This document shows, in pieces, positions 47,078-59,180 of a stretch of DNA of 64,000 nt. The position numbers and the translations under genes were made by a program. Origin of the DNA: Diphasiastrum complanatum (lineage: Eukaryota > Streptophyta > Lycopodiopsida > Lycopodiales > Lycopodiaceae); NCBI GenBank assembly GCA_029204225.1, contig CM055102.1:30415632-30479631 (forward strand), in the 5' to 3' direction. Within the stretch, counting starts at the first letter, position 1. Every line of letters begins with the position of its first letter. The notes under the pieces were generated by a model. The model saw nothing but the letters and a program-made list of their open reading frames with translations, made no database searches and was not told where the DNA came from.

Positions 47078-47790
47078 ATGGCTTCATTAAGCAACATACA
47101 GAGCAAGATCTGTATAGTTCTGGAATCTTCAGGATCTAACTTTCTGGTCTGAAAAGTTAAGACATCATTGATACTCAAGGGTGAAGGTTTATTCCCCTGA
47201 GTAGATGGCACAGAGGAGATGCCTACGACATCAGGCAAAGAGCTATGCGAGTGGAGGGAGAAAAATGACAAGGTAGTAGCCTTGCTATCATCTTCCATCA
47301 AAGATAGTCTCACGCTTGACCTGGCTACACTCTTCAAGGCAAAGGAGATGTGGGATACACTGCTCACGATATTTCAAACGAAATCAAGAAGTCAAATAAT
47401 GATGCTGGAAGATCAGTTGACAAATCTACAGTGGGATGGGAAAGACCTCACTTCTTTTGTAAGGAAGATGAATGATCTATTTCTATCACTACATAACTCT
47501 GGAGCAGAGAATGTAGTGTCAACTGAGAAGCAGCTCACTTACCTGTTGAGAGCCTTACCCAGATCTTTCCAGATGATGAGAACCCTGCTCGCGAAAGATC
47601 CTACAATGACCCTCGAAAAGACAATTGTCGAGATTTGAGAGGAAGTCGAGGCTAGAGAACACCTTGATCACAAGGATGGTTCTGACCAAGCCCTCTACGA
47701 CAACAAAGAAAAATCCAAGAGACAATTGAAGCCTAAGAGGGAGTCAAATCAAAGGCAGGATCGTGATTATACTGAACGCAATAAGAAGAT
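47078..47790 (+). mobile_element. Copia gag fragment (same family as copia A)
   Basis: ATG at 47,078 opens MASLSNIQSKICIVLESSGS with a stop before KVKTSLILKGEGLF. The main open part 47,219-47,638 reads GKELCEWREKNDKVVALLSS, KAKEMWDTLLTIFQTKSRSQ, MLEDQLTNLQWDGKDLTSFV and LTYLLRALPRSFQMMRTLL, a UBN2-type copia gag. A basic stretch follows to 47,790, where it ends before any zinc knuckle. It sits directly against the end of gypsy gag copy 2 (about 47,060). Confidence 0.8.
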
Positions 47791-47799
47791 AGTATTGAT

Positions 47800-48690
47800 T
47801 CAGAAAAACACAAACAAATGCTAATGAGCGTAAGACAATAGCGGATAAAAACCATGCACTCTAAGCTGTCTTTGAGTAACTGAGAATAAGTCTGATAATA
47901 AGCAGCTATGCTGATAAGCAATAGCGCAATAGCAACTCTAAAATAAAATTCTAAAAGATTGAGCTAGAATGCTCAAGAGAGTTCAAGTTTGAAAGCTTGA
48001 TAGAGAGCTAACTACAATACTTGCTGAACTTGATCTCTTCGATCATTTTTGTAATCATAAAATGTATGAATATGAACAACTATTTCTACTAATAAATTAG
48101 GTCATCAATTGCGATTGCCAGTTGGCTGGTACGCTGGCATCCATCCGGTTCCTTGTCATTGATTGTTGATAAGTGGTGGAAATTGGTCGTAAAACGTCTG
48201 TCTGCATAAATGAACGAAATTGTCATTTCTACAGAAATGAACTAAAATAGCCACAGGCGACACTGTCGCAAAAATTCAAAAAATGCAACAGTGTCGAGAT
48301 TTTGCGAAAAATCCGACAGTGCCTTAAAACTGATTTAGGGTTGTCCCACACATTGTCAGAGTCATTTCCTTAACATTTGAGGCACTTTTGAAAAAGCAAA
48401 AAATGCGACTCTGCATATTTGCTCGCAAATCCTGACAGGCGAAAAATGCGAAAAAGACAACACTGCATTTTTACACGAGATTCCTGACAGACGACAGTTT
48501 CGCAAAAATGCGAAAAAGTTGAAGTGAGAGAAAATGCAACATTGTTGTCAAACTTCATGTATTTCTACAGACTGTGTAAACACACTTGTAAAACTGCAGA
48601 CTGTGTAAAGACACAGGAAAATGCGCAGAACTGGATAAACAAAGGATGAAGATTGAAACCGATTATTTGATTAGTAAGAAGGATAATAAT
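47800..48690. other. Non-coding stretch with GCGAAAAATGCG motifs
   Basis: No domain in any frame. At 48,250-48,540 GCGAAAAA, AAAATGCGA and CGACAGTGTCGC-like pieces recur in both orientations, and at 48,570-48,610 CAGACTGTGTAAAVACAC is doubled. It may be LTR or leader of the minus-strand copia next to it. Confidence 0.5.
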
Positions 48691-50435
48691 CCAACATTTG
48701 ATATAAACATTTGACTCAACAAATAAAGGTTCGAAGCCTAAAGAATGTAGTGCTTCATCCTTCTTTCTATACCATTGTCTGGCTGTTTGTTTCAGTCCAT
48801 AGATGCTTTTATTCATGTGACAACCAAATTTTGGATATTCTTGGCTTATAAAACCAAGTGGTTGATCCATGAATAAATCTTCTTTTAATTTTGCATGCAA
48901 GAAAGTAGTTTTCTCATCCACAATATGGATTTTGAGATCATGAGCCATTGCATAAGCGAATAACAAGTGAATTGATGTGTGTTTGACTACTGGTGAGAAA
49001 GTATCAGTGTAGACGATCCCATATATATGTGAAAAACCTTTCGCAACCAACCTTGCTTTCTATCTGATGTTATCTCCATCAGGACCTATTTTGATCTTGT
49101 AGATCTACTTGCATTTAACTGGTCTTCTTCCATCAAGTACATGTGCAAATGTCCATACATTGTTCTTATACATCGATGACATTTCGTCCTCCATTGCTTG
49201 AATCTAATGATCTTTATTTGGTCCATCAATAGCTTTCTCGAACGTTTGAGGTTCGTTTGTGAAGCCACAAAATTCGATGGCTATGTTTGTTAAAACATCC
49301 TGACCAAACCTTACTGGTGGTTTTCGTTGTCTTTTAGATCTTCTCACAATTTGTATAGGTCTCGAATTCAATTCTGCATTTTCGGGTTTGACATGTTCTA
49401 CTTGAATTTCGAACTGGTGATTTGAGTCTTTCAGGTACTCAAATTTGAACTCCCTCTGATCTTGAGAATTTCATATCCGACTAAGTCATTGTTTGTTATG
49501 TACTTTGACTCATCGAATTTGACATTTCAAAGAACTTTTATTCTTCCAGTTTCGGGCATGTAGACTCGATAATATGAAGAATGTAACTCGAATCCTACCA
49601 GAAAATCTTGTTCTGTTTTTTCATAGATTTTCTTTCTCAATTTGTCTGGTATATGCATATAAATTGCACATCCAAACATACGAAAATGAGCCAGATTGGC
49701 TTCGACTTCCACTATATTTCGTGAGGAGTTTTATCCGGTATTCTAGATTTCAGAATTCGATTCTAAAGATAGTTCGACGTAGCCACTAGTTCCGCCCACA
49801 ACTGCTTTGGTGCTTTTGCATGAGCCATCATACACTCGGTAGCTTCCATTAGTGTACGATTTCTTTGCTCAACAATTCCATTGTGCTGAGGTGTGCATGA
49901 TGCAGTCTTCATATGCATAATACCTCAATCAGTACAGAAAGTTTTGAATTTGTTGGAAATGTACTCACCTCCACGATCTGTGCAAATTTGCTTCAACTTG
50001 TTGCATGTCTGCTTCTCAGCCCAATTTGTATACTCAACAAATTTCTTGAAAGCTTCTGATTTTGTGTGAATAAAGTATACTACAACGAATTTGTTGAAGT
50101 ATTTTGCATCACCTAAAGACAATACTCCAAATGGTCCACAAATATCCGAATGTACAATTTTTAGTACCTTGGTTGCTTTATAAATATTGAAAGGTGTTCG
50201 AGTCATTTTGTCTTTAAGGCAAGATTCACAGGTAGTTCAAATATCTCGACTCTTGATTTCGACTCCTTCAATTCTCTGACTCTTGTTGGCTTGGTACAAG
50301 CTTCCTACGGATAGAAGATCTTTATCAAGAGTAGGAACATAGAGAACTTCCTCCAATTTCTTGTCACCCTGATTCGTGTCTAACCACAGTACACCAGTTC
50401 CATCAACTGCATGTTTAGAACCATCTTCAAGATTG
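48690..50435 (-). mobile_element. Copia B: integrase to mid-RT, minus strand
   Basis: From 50,430 down: pre-integrase LEDGSKHAVDGTGVLWLDTN and DKDLLSVGSLYQANKSQRIE; CESCLKDKMTRTPFN; integrase VLKIVHSDICGPFG, FIHTKSEAFKKFVEYTNWAE and CTDRGGEYISNKFKTFC (D and D of DDE), with MKTASCTPQHNGIVEQRNRT near 49,890. The C-terminal domain is AHFRMFGCAIYMHIPDKLRK (49,690). RT runs MVAKGFSHIYGIVYTDTFSP to IYGLKQTARQWYRKKDEALH (48,760). It is cut before the YVDD box near 48,690. Several stops. Confidence 0.85.
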
Positions 50436-50567
50436 AGTTCGTTTCGAGTTTGAGTCCGAGTTTGAACAAGAATAAAAATGTTTCGAGTTCAGTTTTGAAT
50501 TTGGGTTCGAGTTTGTCAGCCTTTGTCAATTAGACTGTGCACTTTGTTGGTAGATTCGAGATTTGTC
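50436..50567 (-). repeat. Copia A-type LTR/UTR piece joined to copia B pol
   Basis: Near-identical to 40,800-40,927. In copia A the segment follows RNase H, whereas here it precedes the pre-integrase region, so the element has been rearranged. Confidence 0.7.
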
Positions 50568-51924
50568 TATTGAGATGTTCTACAATTTACAAGTTTACAT
50601 GCAAATTTATGAGGCCTAGCACCCCAAAAGTCAAGATCCTAGATGGATATCTTTTACATTTTTCACACAACTTTACGCTATAGAATGGTTAAAATTTCAC
50701 GTCAAATGGAGCTTCTCCATGAGACAGTCTTCTGATTTTTTAACTGTTGGAGTCAAAAACTAGCTACTACCAAAAATGAGTAAGATTTGAAACAATTTTG
50801 ATCCAAAAAAGACCCTTTTAATGAGAGGTGGGCGCTAGGCAAGAAAAATGAATTGAAACTTCTGGAGTTTATTAAATGATTTTCCTACAGATTGGACTCC
50901 TTCAAGGAATGCAAATTGAAATTTTTAAAGAGAATTTTCTAGAAAATCCTCTTCAAATTTTCAAAGCCTTATTCTTCTCCATCCAACAGAGGCAATAGAT
51001 TTTATGGCCCATGTTTAACAAATCTCCACCATTGATTTAGAAACCTCATCACCAAATGGTCTGATCTTTAATTGTGTGCTCAAACTCTTCCTTGTAGCTA
51101 AACCTCTAGAGACACTAAAGTGTCTCTTCCACTCTGCGCATAATGGAGGGGTCACCCTCCTCCACATTTTTAGAAATGGCTGCTCCAGATTTCTCGACCG
51201 TCACTCCATGGCTGGTCGCGACCTTCAACCATCACTCCATGGTTGGTCGCGGCCTTCAACCCCAGTTTTGAACATCCAACGCATTTGCATACAACATTTT
51301 TTGAAATAAAAAACACTTCAATATGGCACTGAATCAGATATTTTATTAGCAAAAAATCCTAGCCAACCCAAGCTACAAACTTTCTTGGCCATTTATAGTT
51401 CTTTTTCAAAGATTCTTTCTACAATGCTTAATTCCTTTGAGGTCACTCTACCAAAATGATTCTAGAACAAAGTCCTTTTGATGTATTTTTAGATTTCTTA
51501 TCAGAAGAAGCTATTAGAATTTTTTTTGAAATGGAGTTTTTCAAGAAACACACCAATTCTTGTATGCCAAGAAGTAAGGATATCATTCACTTCACCAATG
51601 GATATGATGAAGAGGTGTCACTAATAATGTTAGTTTCAAACTTAAGGTGTAATTTGCTCAAAGCAAGGAAGATTTATCTTTTCAACACAATAAAAGATTT
51701 TATGTGGAATCAATTAAGCAACAAGGAGCTAGTTATATACTCATCTTCATCCCTTCTAGTTCAACTTTGATAGAAATCACGATATGATTTTTTACTTCAT
51801 GGTATTGACATTGTACCTATTATATATATCATAAAATGAGATCGACAAAACAATTTGTGATCTTAGCCAAGAAATTAGAATAGGAATGATTGAATACTTT
51901 CATGATAATTCCACAAGAGATCAC
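50568..51924. other. No recognised gene; one unidentified ORF
   Basis: The 104-codon plus ORF at 51,456-51,770 (MILEQSPFDVFLDFLSEEAI...) has no motif that I know and normal complexity. It may be chance. A 32-bp unit (TCACTCCATGGYTGGTCGCG) is doubled at about 51,200-51,262. Confidence 0.4.
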
Positions 51925-54040
51925 TGAGGCAATAGCTGCAGCTGTACAACTGTAGAACAAATTAACAACGACAATGCTGGAAAACAAAACACCATACAAA
52001 ATGTGGACAGGCAGAAAGCCTGATCTATCATACGTACGAGTGTTTGGATGTGCAACATACAAGCACATTCCAAAAGAAAAAAGAAGCAAACTCGATGACA
52101 AATCTGAGCAAACAATCATGGTCGGCTACTCGAACGGAACACATGTGTATAGGCTCTACAGCCCAACCACAAAGAAGGTTGTTTCAAGCAGAGATGTGAA
52201 GTTCGATGAGTCCACATTCCCTGGACTGAAAGACGAAAGAGGCCATGAGATTTTCACACTGCTGCCCATTCAAGAGGGAGATCGAGGACATACATCAAAT
52301 CAGAATGCAGAGCCGTAGACTCTAGAGCAGCAGGAAGCAGAGGATCAACCCCACGAACAAGAAACATTCGAATAGTGACAAAATGAGCCTAGAAGGTCAA
52401 CGAGACAAAGGCCTCCAAACCGCTACTCTGACAATCTTCAATGGAGTGAAGACAAGCAGTTCGAGTACTACAGCTTCACAGAAGAGCCAATCACATACCA
52501 AGAAGCTATCCAGAGTCCAGAGGGAGAACTCTGGAAGCAAACAATGTCAGAGGAGATCGAGTCGATGAGACAAAACAAGACATGGACATTAGAGCCACTG
52601 CTAGAAAATAGAAAAATAGTCGACTACAAGTGGACGTATAAGAAAAAGATGAAATCAGATAGCACCGTTGGCCGCTACAAAGCAAGGCTTGTCACGAAGG
52701 GCTACACACAGAGATATGGTGTTGATTATTTCAATACATATTCGTCCATGGTCAATATGACAAGCAGAAGGCTACTCCTTGCATATGCCACACAACACAA
52801 TCTGGAGATTCACCAGATTGACATGAAAACAGCCTTTCTCCATGGAGATCTAGAGGAGGAAATCTTCATGAAGCAGCCTGAAGGCTATGAAGACCCCGAC
52901 AATCGACAATATGTCTACCGGTTGTAGAGATGCATCTATGGTCTAAAACAGACATCACGAGCATGGTATAAGAAGCTTGATGGTCTTCTGAAGTCTCTAG
53001 ACTTTAATCCTACTCAGCCAGACTGCAATGTCTACATCAAAAGAGTACGAAAGAATTTTGTGATACTGACCATTTTTGTGAATGATTCGCTGATGATAGG
53101 TAATTCCTTGATCCTGATCAAAGACACGAAGAGTCAGATTTCTAAGAGCTACAAAATCACAGATCTTGGAGAAGCAACGGAATGCCTCGGGTTGGATATC
53201 AGAAGAGATCGAACAGAGGGCGAAATGCACTTGAGTCAGTCGGAATATGCCAGAAAAGTGCTAAGGCAATACCACATGATGGACTGCAAAGAAAAGGCCA
53301 CACCAATGATAGCTGGAGCCAAGCTCACGAAGCATGATTGCCCAAAAATGGAAGAGAAAGAATAGAAGATGGTAGGTATACCCTACCAGAACTTAATCGG
53401 TAGTTTGATGTAGCTCACAATTTGTACTAGACCCGATATGGCCTTCTCTATTTACGCCTTGAGCCAATTTTCTTCCAATTGTGGCCTGACACATTGGCAA
53501 ATGGCCAAACAAATCCTAAGTATATGAAGGGTACCCAGAATATGGAATTAACCTACAGAGCTGAAAACGAAAAAAATGGATTCAAGATGCACCACTACAG
53601 TGATGCAAGCTGGGCGAGTTGCAAAGATGATAGCAAATCCATTACTGGAGGATGTACCATAGCGTGCGGAGCTGCAATCAGCTGGATATGCAAAAAGCAA
53701 ACCTTGGTGGCTCAATCCTCTTGCGAAGCTGAATATGTCGCAACTTCAAAGGTGGCGAATGAGGTAGTGTGGCTGCAGATGATGCTGGAGGCAATCAAGA
53801 TACCACAAGAAGGGCCAAGCATGATGAAGATGGACTCTCAGAGTGCCATCTATCTGTCCCAGGATCTTGTCTTCCATTCAAAGACAAAGCACATACCTCT
53901 GAGGTACCATCACATTAGAGATTTGATCTCAAAAGGAGAGCTCCAGGTCCAGTACATAAAATCAAAAAATATGATTGCAGATCTGCTCATGAAGCCGCTC
54001 GATAAGCCACTCTTTGCCAAGCAAAGAAAGACAATTGGAT
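51925..54040 (+). mobile_element. Copia C: integrase tail, RT and RNase H, nearly full pol end
   Basis: Integrase C-terminal part: MLENKTPYKMWTGRKP, VRVFGCATYKHIPKEKRSKL, MVGYSNGTHVYRLYSPTTKK. RT: ESMRQNKTWTLEPLLENRKI, RLVTKGYTQRYGVDYFNTYS, IDMKTAFLHGDLEEEIFMKQ, CIYGLKQTSRAWYKKLDGLL. The catalytic box reads TIFVNDSLMIG instead of YVDD. Then ITDLGEATECLGLDIRRD. RNase H: HHYSDASWASCKDDSKSITG, AQSSCEAEYVATSKVANEVV, IKSKNMIADLLMKPLDKPLF. Stops include TAG at 51,953 and 52,925 where Gln is expected, and frameshifts near 53,500. The upstream part (gag, protease, early integrase) is missing. Confidence 0.9.
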
Positions 54041-55070
54041 TAAATGTACAAAGCTGCAAGGTTCAAGAGAGAGTGTCAGAAATGGTGAACTCCTGCAACT
54101 TTGTCGCAACACGAACAAGAAATGAAGGTCGAACGAGAACAATTCACGACTGTCAAAGTCTCTTGACTCGAAGCACAAACGATTCACGAATCATCCGTGA
54201 ATCATAAAACACACTCCAGGACCACAAACCGCAAAAAAAGAACTACGAAAGAAACGAAGAGAACAAAAGCAAATGGGATATTATGAAACAGACGAAGAAG
54301 AATCTTCCGCACTGCCAGCTGGCAGCTCAACGAGATTGGAGTCGTAGACTTCACGCCTAGGTGAAATGAGTGGCAACAACAGGGACTAACTAATTAGTTG
54401 ATTAGCGTTAACTAGTCTTGTGATTTCTGCATTTAGCCATCTTGTAAACTCTACACTGTGGAGGTATAAGCAATCCTTTCGGGATCATAAAATATATAGA
54501 TCTGTAAGAGACATAGTGAGAGAGGTAGCGAATAGAGCAGAAAAGAAAAATACTAGAGCTGTGCATGAAAGTCTGCCAACGAGGAGAACAAAACGAAAGA
54601 TCAGAGTGTCATTCCATCAACGAACGAGACATTGACGATCTCGCTCTAAAATCAAACCAATAATACAGTCGTTCCATTTTTGTGCATCTCCTTGTCTTTT
54701 GTCGTTTGTCTTGATTGCTAGAAACAAATGTGTTCTGTGATGTGCAGGCGAGTGTTTAGGCTCCTGTAAAAGCTTCCGCGCAAAAAATTCAAAGACACAA
54801 AATCGTCCGCGAATACGAAAACGAATACGAAAGAGAAACAGTTTTGCCTTCGCAAAACTAAACCCAACGTTTTCTGCTTCCACGATATAAGAGAGTCAAC
54901 AACACCGCCCCCTCAAGAACCTCGAAAATCTTGGTTACAAAAAACTATAATTATTGATACAAAATTAATCGAGTGACAAAAACAGAAGCGCGAGAAGCTT
55001 AAGCAACTTATCAAGCCACTATCTGCATAGACAACAACCAACCCATCCGATCACGCTTCCACATCTAGTA
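54041..55070 (+). mobile_element. Probable 3' LTR of copia C and flank
   Basis: Follows the RNase H stop region. A likely core promoter GAGGTATAAGC lies at 54,461, and CTTTTGTCGTTTGTCTTGATTGC resembles an R/U5 part. Exact ends are not visible because the 5' LTR partner is gone. ORFs here (54,420-54,635 plus, 54,617-54,883 minus) are not supported as genes. Confidence 0.5.
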
Positions 55071-55079
55071 GCGCATCCA

Positions 55080-55964
55080 CACAAGTGATTCCCAACGTTT
55101 CGGAGAACCTTGTGGAACCACCTTTTGATCTACCAAGCAAGTTTAAGGACTTCACACTTGATGACGTAGTCATCCAACTGCCACAACCACAAAGGGAACC
55201 TACAAAAGTTTAAAGGCCTTTAAAGGCCCAGCCAAAACTATAGAGCTAAATCTTAAAGATCCTGATGATGATGTGGATAATATTGTTCACGTCGGAGCCC
55301 ACCTCATGCCAGGTCAAATTCTTGACTGGAGACCTTACTCCGCAAATACAAGGATGTATTTTCATGGAATTATACTGAGATGAAAGGGGTCCTGCCTGAA
55401 ATAGCAGTCCATACGATTCCATCAACTTCTTGATCTGGAGACCTTACTCCGCAAATACAAGGATGTATTTGCATGAAATTATACTGAGATGAAAGGGGTC
55501 CCGTCTGAAATAGCGATCCATATGATTCCTTTAGAGGAGAACGCTAAGCCTATTTGGGCTAAACCATACCGAAGTAACTCTGTTTATCGCGAGCAGATCG
55601 ATGAAGATATTAAGAAATTGCTGGATGTTGGATTCATCTATGAAGTCCAACATACTGATTGGGTATCACCCATTGTGATCGTACCCAAGAAAAATAGCAA
55701 GCTTCGTATCTGCATCGATCTAAAGAATCTTAACGCGGTTACAAAAAAAGACCATTTTCCTTTACCCTTAACTACACAAATCCTTGAGGAAATGGTAGGA
55801 GCTGAAGTTTTCAGCTTCCTAGACGGTTTCAGTGGCTATTTCCTAATCCAAATAGCCCCTGAAGATAGACACAAGACAACCTTTGCAACAAAAACTGGGG
55901 TTTACGCTTATAACATCATGCCTTTTGGCTTATGTAACATCCCTTCAACGTTTTAGAAGAATGT
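55080..55964 (+). mobile_element. Gypsy D pol, first part: pre-RT and RT fingers
   Basis: KTIELNLKDPDDDVDNIVHV leads into LLRKYKDVF-WNYTEMKGV (twice, 109-bp duplication), then open frame 55,489-55,956: PEIAIHMIPLEENAKPIWAK, IDEDIKKLLDVGFIYEVQHT, DWVSPIVIVPKKNSKLRICI, DLKNLNAVTKKDHFPLP, the first catalytic Asp in FSFLDGFSGYFLIQI, TTFATKTGVYAYNIMPFGL. TAG follows at CNIPSTF. The YxDD part of RT and its RNase H are missing. The sequence breaks off near 55,964. Confidence 0.88.
55322..55545 (+). repeat. 109-bp tandem duplication in gypsy D pol
   Basis: GACCTTACTCCGCAAATACA begins at 55,331 and 55,440 and the match continues through GAAATTATACTGAGATGAAA to CGATTCC. Only the second unit is in frame with the RT. 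Confidence 0.88.
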
Positions 55965-57130
55965 TGATAGATCCCCTGCTCCAGAGGATCTGTTGGTTTT
56001 TAAAATTGATTCTTTCTTACTTTTGCCTATCAGTAGAGATGGTGGGTTCTTCTTGAGATTGTCATTCTTGTTTTAAACCCAAGATCAGGTAGAAGGGAAC
56101 AAATTCACGTTGTAGTATATTTTTGTCCTGCCTGTCAGAGGACTACTCAGGGTCAAACTCTCTTGAACGCACTTACATTCATACATAGATGCAAGCCAAG
56201 AATGCTCACTCACAAATCAGAGTGCAGCCCAAATGAACATTCTGTAGATTCTATAGCTACCTACTCTAAAAACAAACTGTATCAGAGCCTAAGCATTACT
56301 AACATTGAGATACCTTGGATAAATTGACAAACCAATAAACAAAACTAATCTACAGCATGTTAGAAGTCCAAGAATCAAGAAACCAACCAGTCTTTTGATT
56401 CTTGGACCCAAGAACATCAAGAACTGGACTATAAAGAGATATGCAAGAACTACACCACAGATCCAGCCTATTTAGTTTAGCTGAATGTTGGTTCCTACAT
56501 TAATCCACAAACAAGAAAAGAAACTAATCCACTCTACGAAAGCAGCAAATCTAATCCACTCTATAGTCCACAACCACACACGAAAGGAGAGAAGGGCAAG
56601 ATCATAAATGCATCACTCAAGAAACAAGCATGATCAAGGAGCTCAATGGATGCACCAAACTTGTGAAGGCTCTTCTCATTTCAGCATGGAGTTGATACAA
56701 TTTACAAAAAGCTCCTCTTCACAAAGACGGAGTCTCTTAAATAAGCAAGAGAGCTCCTTAGGTGGCATCCTAGTGGAATTTCCACATTTCACAAATTACA
56801 AGTGGAATAATGCTCTCCACTAGAGGTCACCATCAAAAGGTGGCTCACTCTACTTTCTTTAAGAGGGGTTTACTTGTATTTATTACATCTTCTTAGAAAT
56901 ACTAGTTCCTACATGGTCATTCCATCTTTCGGGATTCACCATGAGGCTTACAAAGTTCTTGCATATCTTTCCTAGCTAGTATTTCTCGGCTCTCAGTCTT
57001 CATTATCTCGTCTTTTCAGAGACCTCCTCGGTCTAAGGTGAGAGGTGCTCTTGAGTTGCTCTGTCCAAGTATCTTAGGGATTCGTCTGTTAATACTCGAA
57101 GAATTCAATTTCTGAGTAGTCGTCCGAAAA
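55965..57130. other. 1.17-kb non-coding insert replacing RT palm and RNase H of gypsy D
   Basis: Begins near TGTTGGTTTTTAAAATTG and ends before the gypsy frame resumes at MADHLSQLPNA. No retroelement domain in any frame. The ORF 56,608-56,823 is unsupported. It could be a solo LTR plus a flanking deletion, since the lost RT and RNase H (about 1.3 kb) are not elsewhere in the window. Confidence 0.5.
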
Positions 57131-57145
57131 GGAACACAACATTTC

Positions 57146-58540
57146 ATGGCTGATCACCTTTCCCAACTTCCTAATGCTAAAAAGGCAACGACATTAGTCA
57201 ACGACGATCTTCGTGATGCATGTCTTTTTCAGATTGATGCTACACCTTTATGGGCTGAGGAGATCACTCAGTTCCTACCCACAAGCCTACTCAAAAAAGG
57301 CCTGAATACAGTTGCAAAAAGAAATTTTTTGCCTAAAGCAGCGCCCTTTCAACTTATAGCAGGACAACTTTACAAAAGAGGCATTGACGGTATTCTCCAA
57401 TGATGCACTTATGAATATGAAATACGACCTATCATATCTCAGGATCATGAGGGCATTGGCGATGGTCACTTCTCTACTGAAGCGACAACTAAGATTATCC
57501 TTCGAGCAAGCTTGTGGTGGCCATCATTATTTAAAGACACATTTGTTGACATGAAAACATATGATGTCTGCCAATGTGCCAAGAAAAATACGAAAGCAGA
57601 CTTCACACCCTTGACTCCCATTATAGAAGACGAAGCTTTCCATAAATGAGGAATCGATTTTGTTGGGCCAGTCAACCCGACAGCGAAACACACTCAAGCC
57701 TGTTATATCCTAATAGCCACAAATTACGCCACTCAATGGGTTGAGGCTCGGGCAACAAAGGACGCCAATGTGAAATCTGTTGCGCGTTTTCTTTATGAAA
57801 ACATTATTATGCATTTTGGCTATTCTATTGAGCTAGTTAGTGACCGAGGCACACACTTATTAGATGCTGTCATTGATAATTTGCTACGCCATTACCTTGT
57901 GGTTCACCGAAAAAGTACTCCTCCGTACTATCCTAGGTGTAATGGCTAGGCAGAGTCCACTAACAAGATGACCTGTAAGATATTGACATAGATAGTAGAG
58001 ACCAGTCACTCCGATTAGGAAATGAAACTCTTCTCCGCTATTTGGGCATACCGCACAACTCCAAAGAAGGCCACAAGATGGGTTACCCCATTACATCTCG
58101 TGTATGGTCAAGAGGCAAAAATGTCTGTTGAATTCTTAGTGCCTTCTTTAAGAGTCATGGAAGCCTTTTCTACATATCTTTGTGAGAAAGCTACAATTGA
58201 GCAACAAGTAAAGACCAGGCTATTTACGTTAGCCCAGTTGTGCGAAACTAGACTCATATCCTATCACGCACAACTAGTTAACAAAAGACGCCAAAAGGCC
58301 TAGCATGACCATCACTTACGCAACAAGGACTTACACTTAGGTTACTAGATGCTTCTTTATAAATCTAAGAAGCACCCCTGAAAGTTGAAATTCAGGAGTG
58401 AAGGTCCATATATTATCGATAAAGTCTTTTCTAATGGTGCAGTCCAGTTGCAAACACTTGACGGAGCACTCCTATACACTGTCGTCAATGGTGGTTGTCT
58501 ACGGCGGTATTACGAGGTGTTGTTTTTTGTTGACCCAATT
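57146..58540 (+). mobile_element. Gypsy D pol, second part: integrase
   Basis: MADHLSQLPN ends RNase H. The H2C2 finger is DHEGIGDGHFSTEATTK plus YDVCQCAKK, where CDVCQRA is usual, so one Cys is lost. The core has GIDFVGPVNP (D), LVSDRGTHLLDAVI (D), and CNG-stop-AESTNKMTCKI (E), with TAG at 57,947 replacing the usual Gln. WAYRTTPKKATRWVTPLHLV and VYGQEAKMSVEF are the family's C-terminal core. The tail near 58,395 (RSEGPYIIDKVFSNGAVQLQ) is the GPY/F-like module. Several stops. Confidence 0.85.
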
Positions 58541-58944
58541 TAACTCTAATCCCATGGTATATATTTTACATTTTTTCTTGTTTTGTTATGCTCTTTTTGC
58601 ATGACTATTTTTTGTATCCTTTTATTGTACATGACAATATTTATTTACTTTACTGCATCTTCATTTTTTTTTTCTATAAATTCACATTCACCATGCGTGT
58701 TATAGGTCAACAAATGATAGACTACATCACTAGGACAAGTTTTGTCACATTTTAACCCACCTCATTTCCATCTATATGATCACTCAATATTTCTAATTAT
58801 AGCATAAAACTAGTCACTGGGATACTTCTTTCCAATGAGAACTTCTACTTCGAACCACAGTCATATTTTCCTCATGAAGTTCTCCACTTACATCACAGAG
58901 ATCCATTCCTCATTAACTACTTGTTTGGCATCTCAACTGAATAC
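58541..58944. other. Gypsy D 3' flank, T-rich, nothing coding
   Basis: Follows the GPY/F module. T-runs (CTTCATTTTTTTTTTCTATA near 58,660) lie here. No LTR start can be fixed. Confidence 0.35.
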
Positions 58945-59180
58945 TTTCCGTCTAATCTCGATCGATGAATTTCAGTCTGATCTTGACCGATGAATTTCAC
59001 TCCGATCTCGACCAACGGATTTCAGTTAGATCTTGACCGACGGATTTCAGTTAGATCTCAACCGAAGGCTTTCAGTCTCATCTCGACCGACGGATTTCAG
59101 TCAGATATTGACCGAAGGGTTTCAGTTCCATCTCAACCAAGTAAGATATCGACCGAAGACATTCATTAAAATCTCGACCA
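58945..59180. repeat. 25-bp minisatellite, about 9 units
   Basis: Units such as GATTTCAGTTAGATCTTGAC + CGACG follow each other with period 25 (core RATTTCAGTYNGATCTYGACC). They become shorter and more diverged after 59,130. Related ACCGACGCCTCNAGTCACC units recur at 59,760-59,830, just before an ORF. Confidence 0.88.

Noticed and set aside
46861-47367. 168-codon minus-strand ORF
   Set aside because: Antisense shadow of gypsy gag tail and copia gag, whose plus-strand translations match known families.
51456-51770. 104-codon ORF as a host gene
   Set aside because: No recognised domain, no splice or promoter support; kept only as a note in the region entry.
58022-58303. Separate 93-codon gene
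   Set aside because: It is the C-terminal core of the gypsy D integrase.
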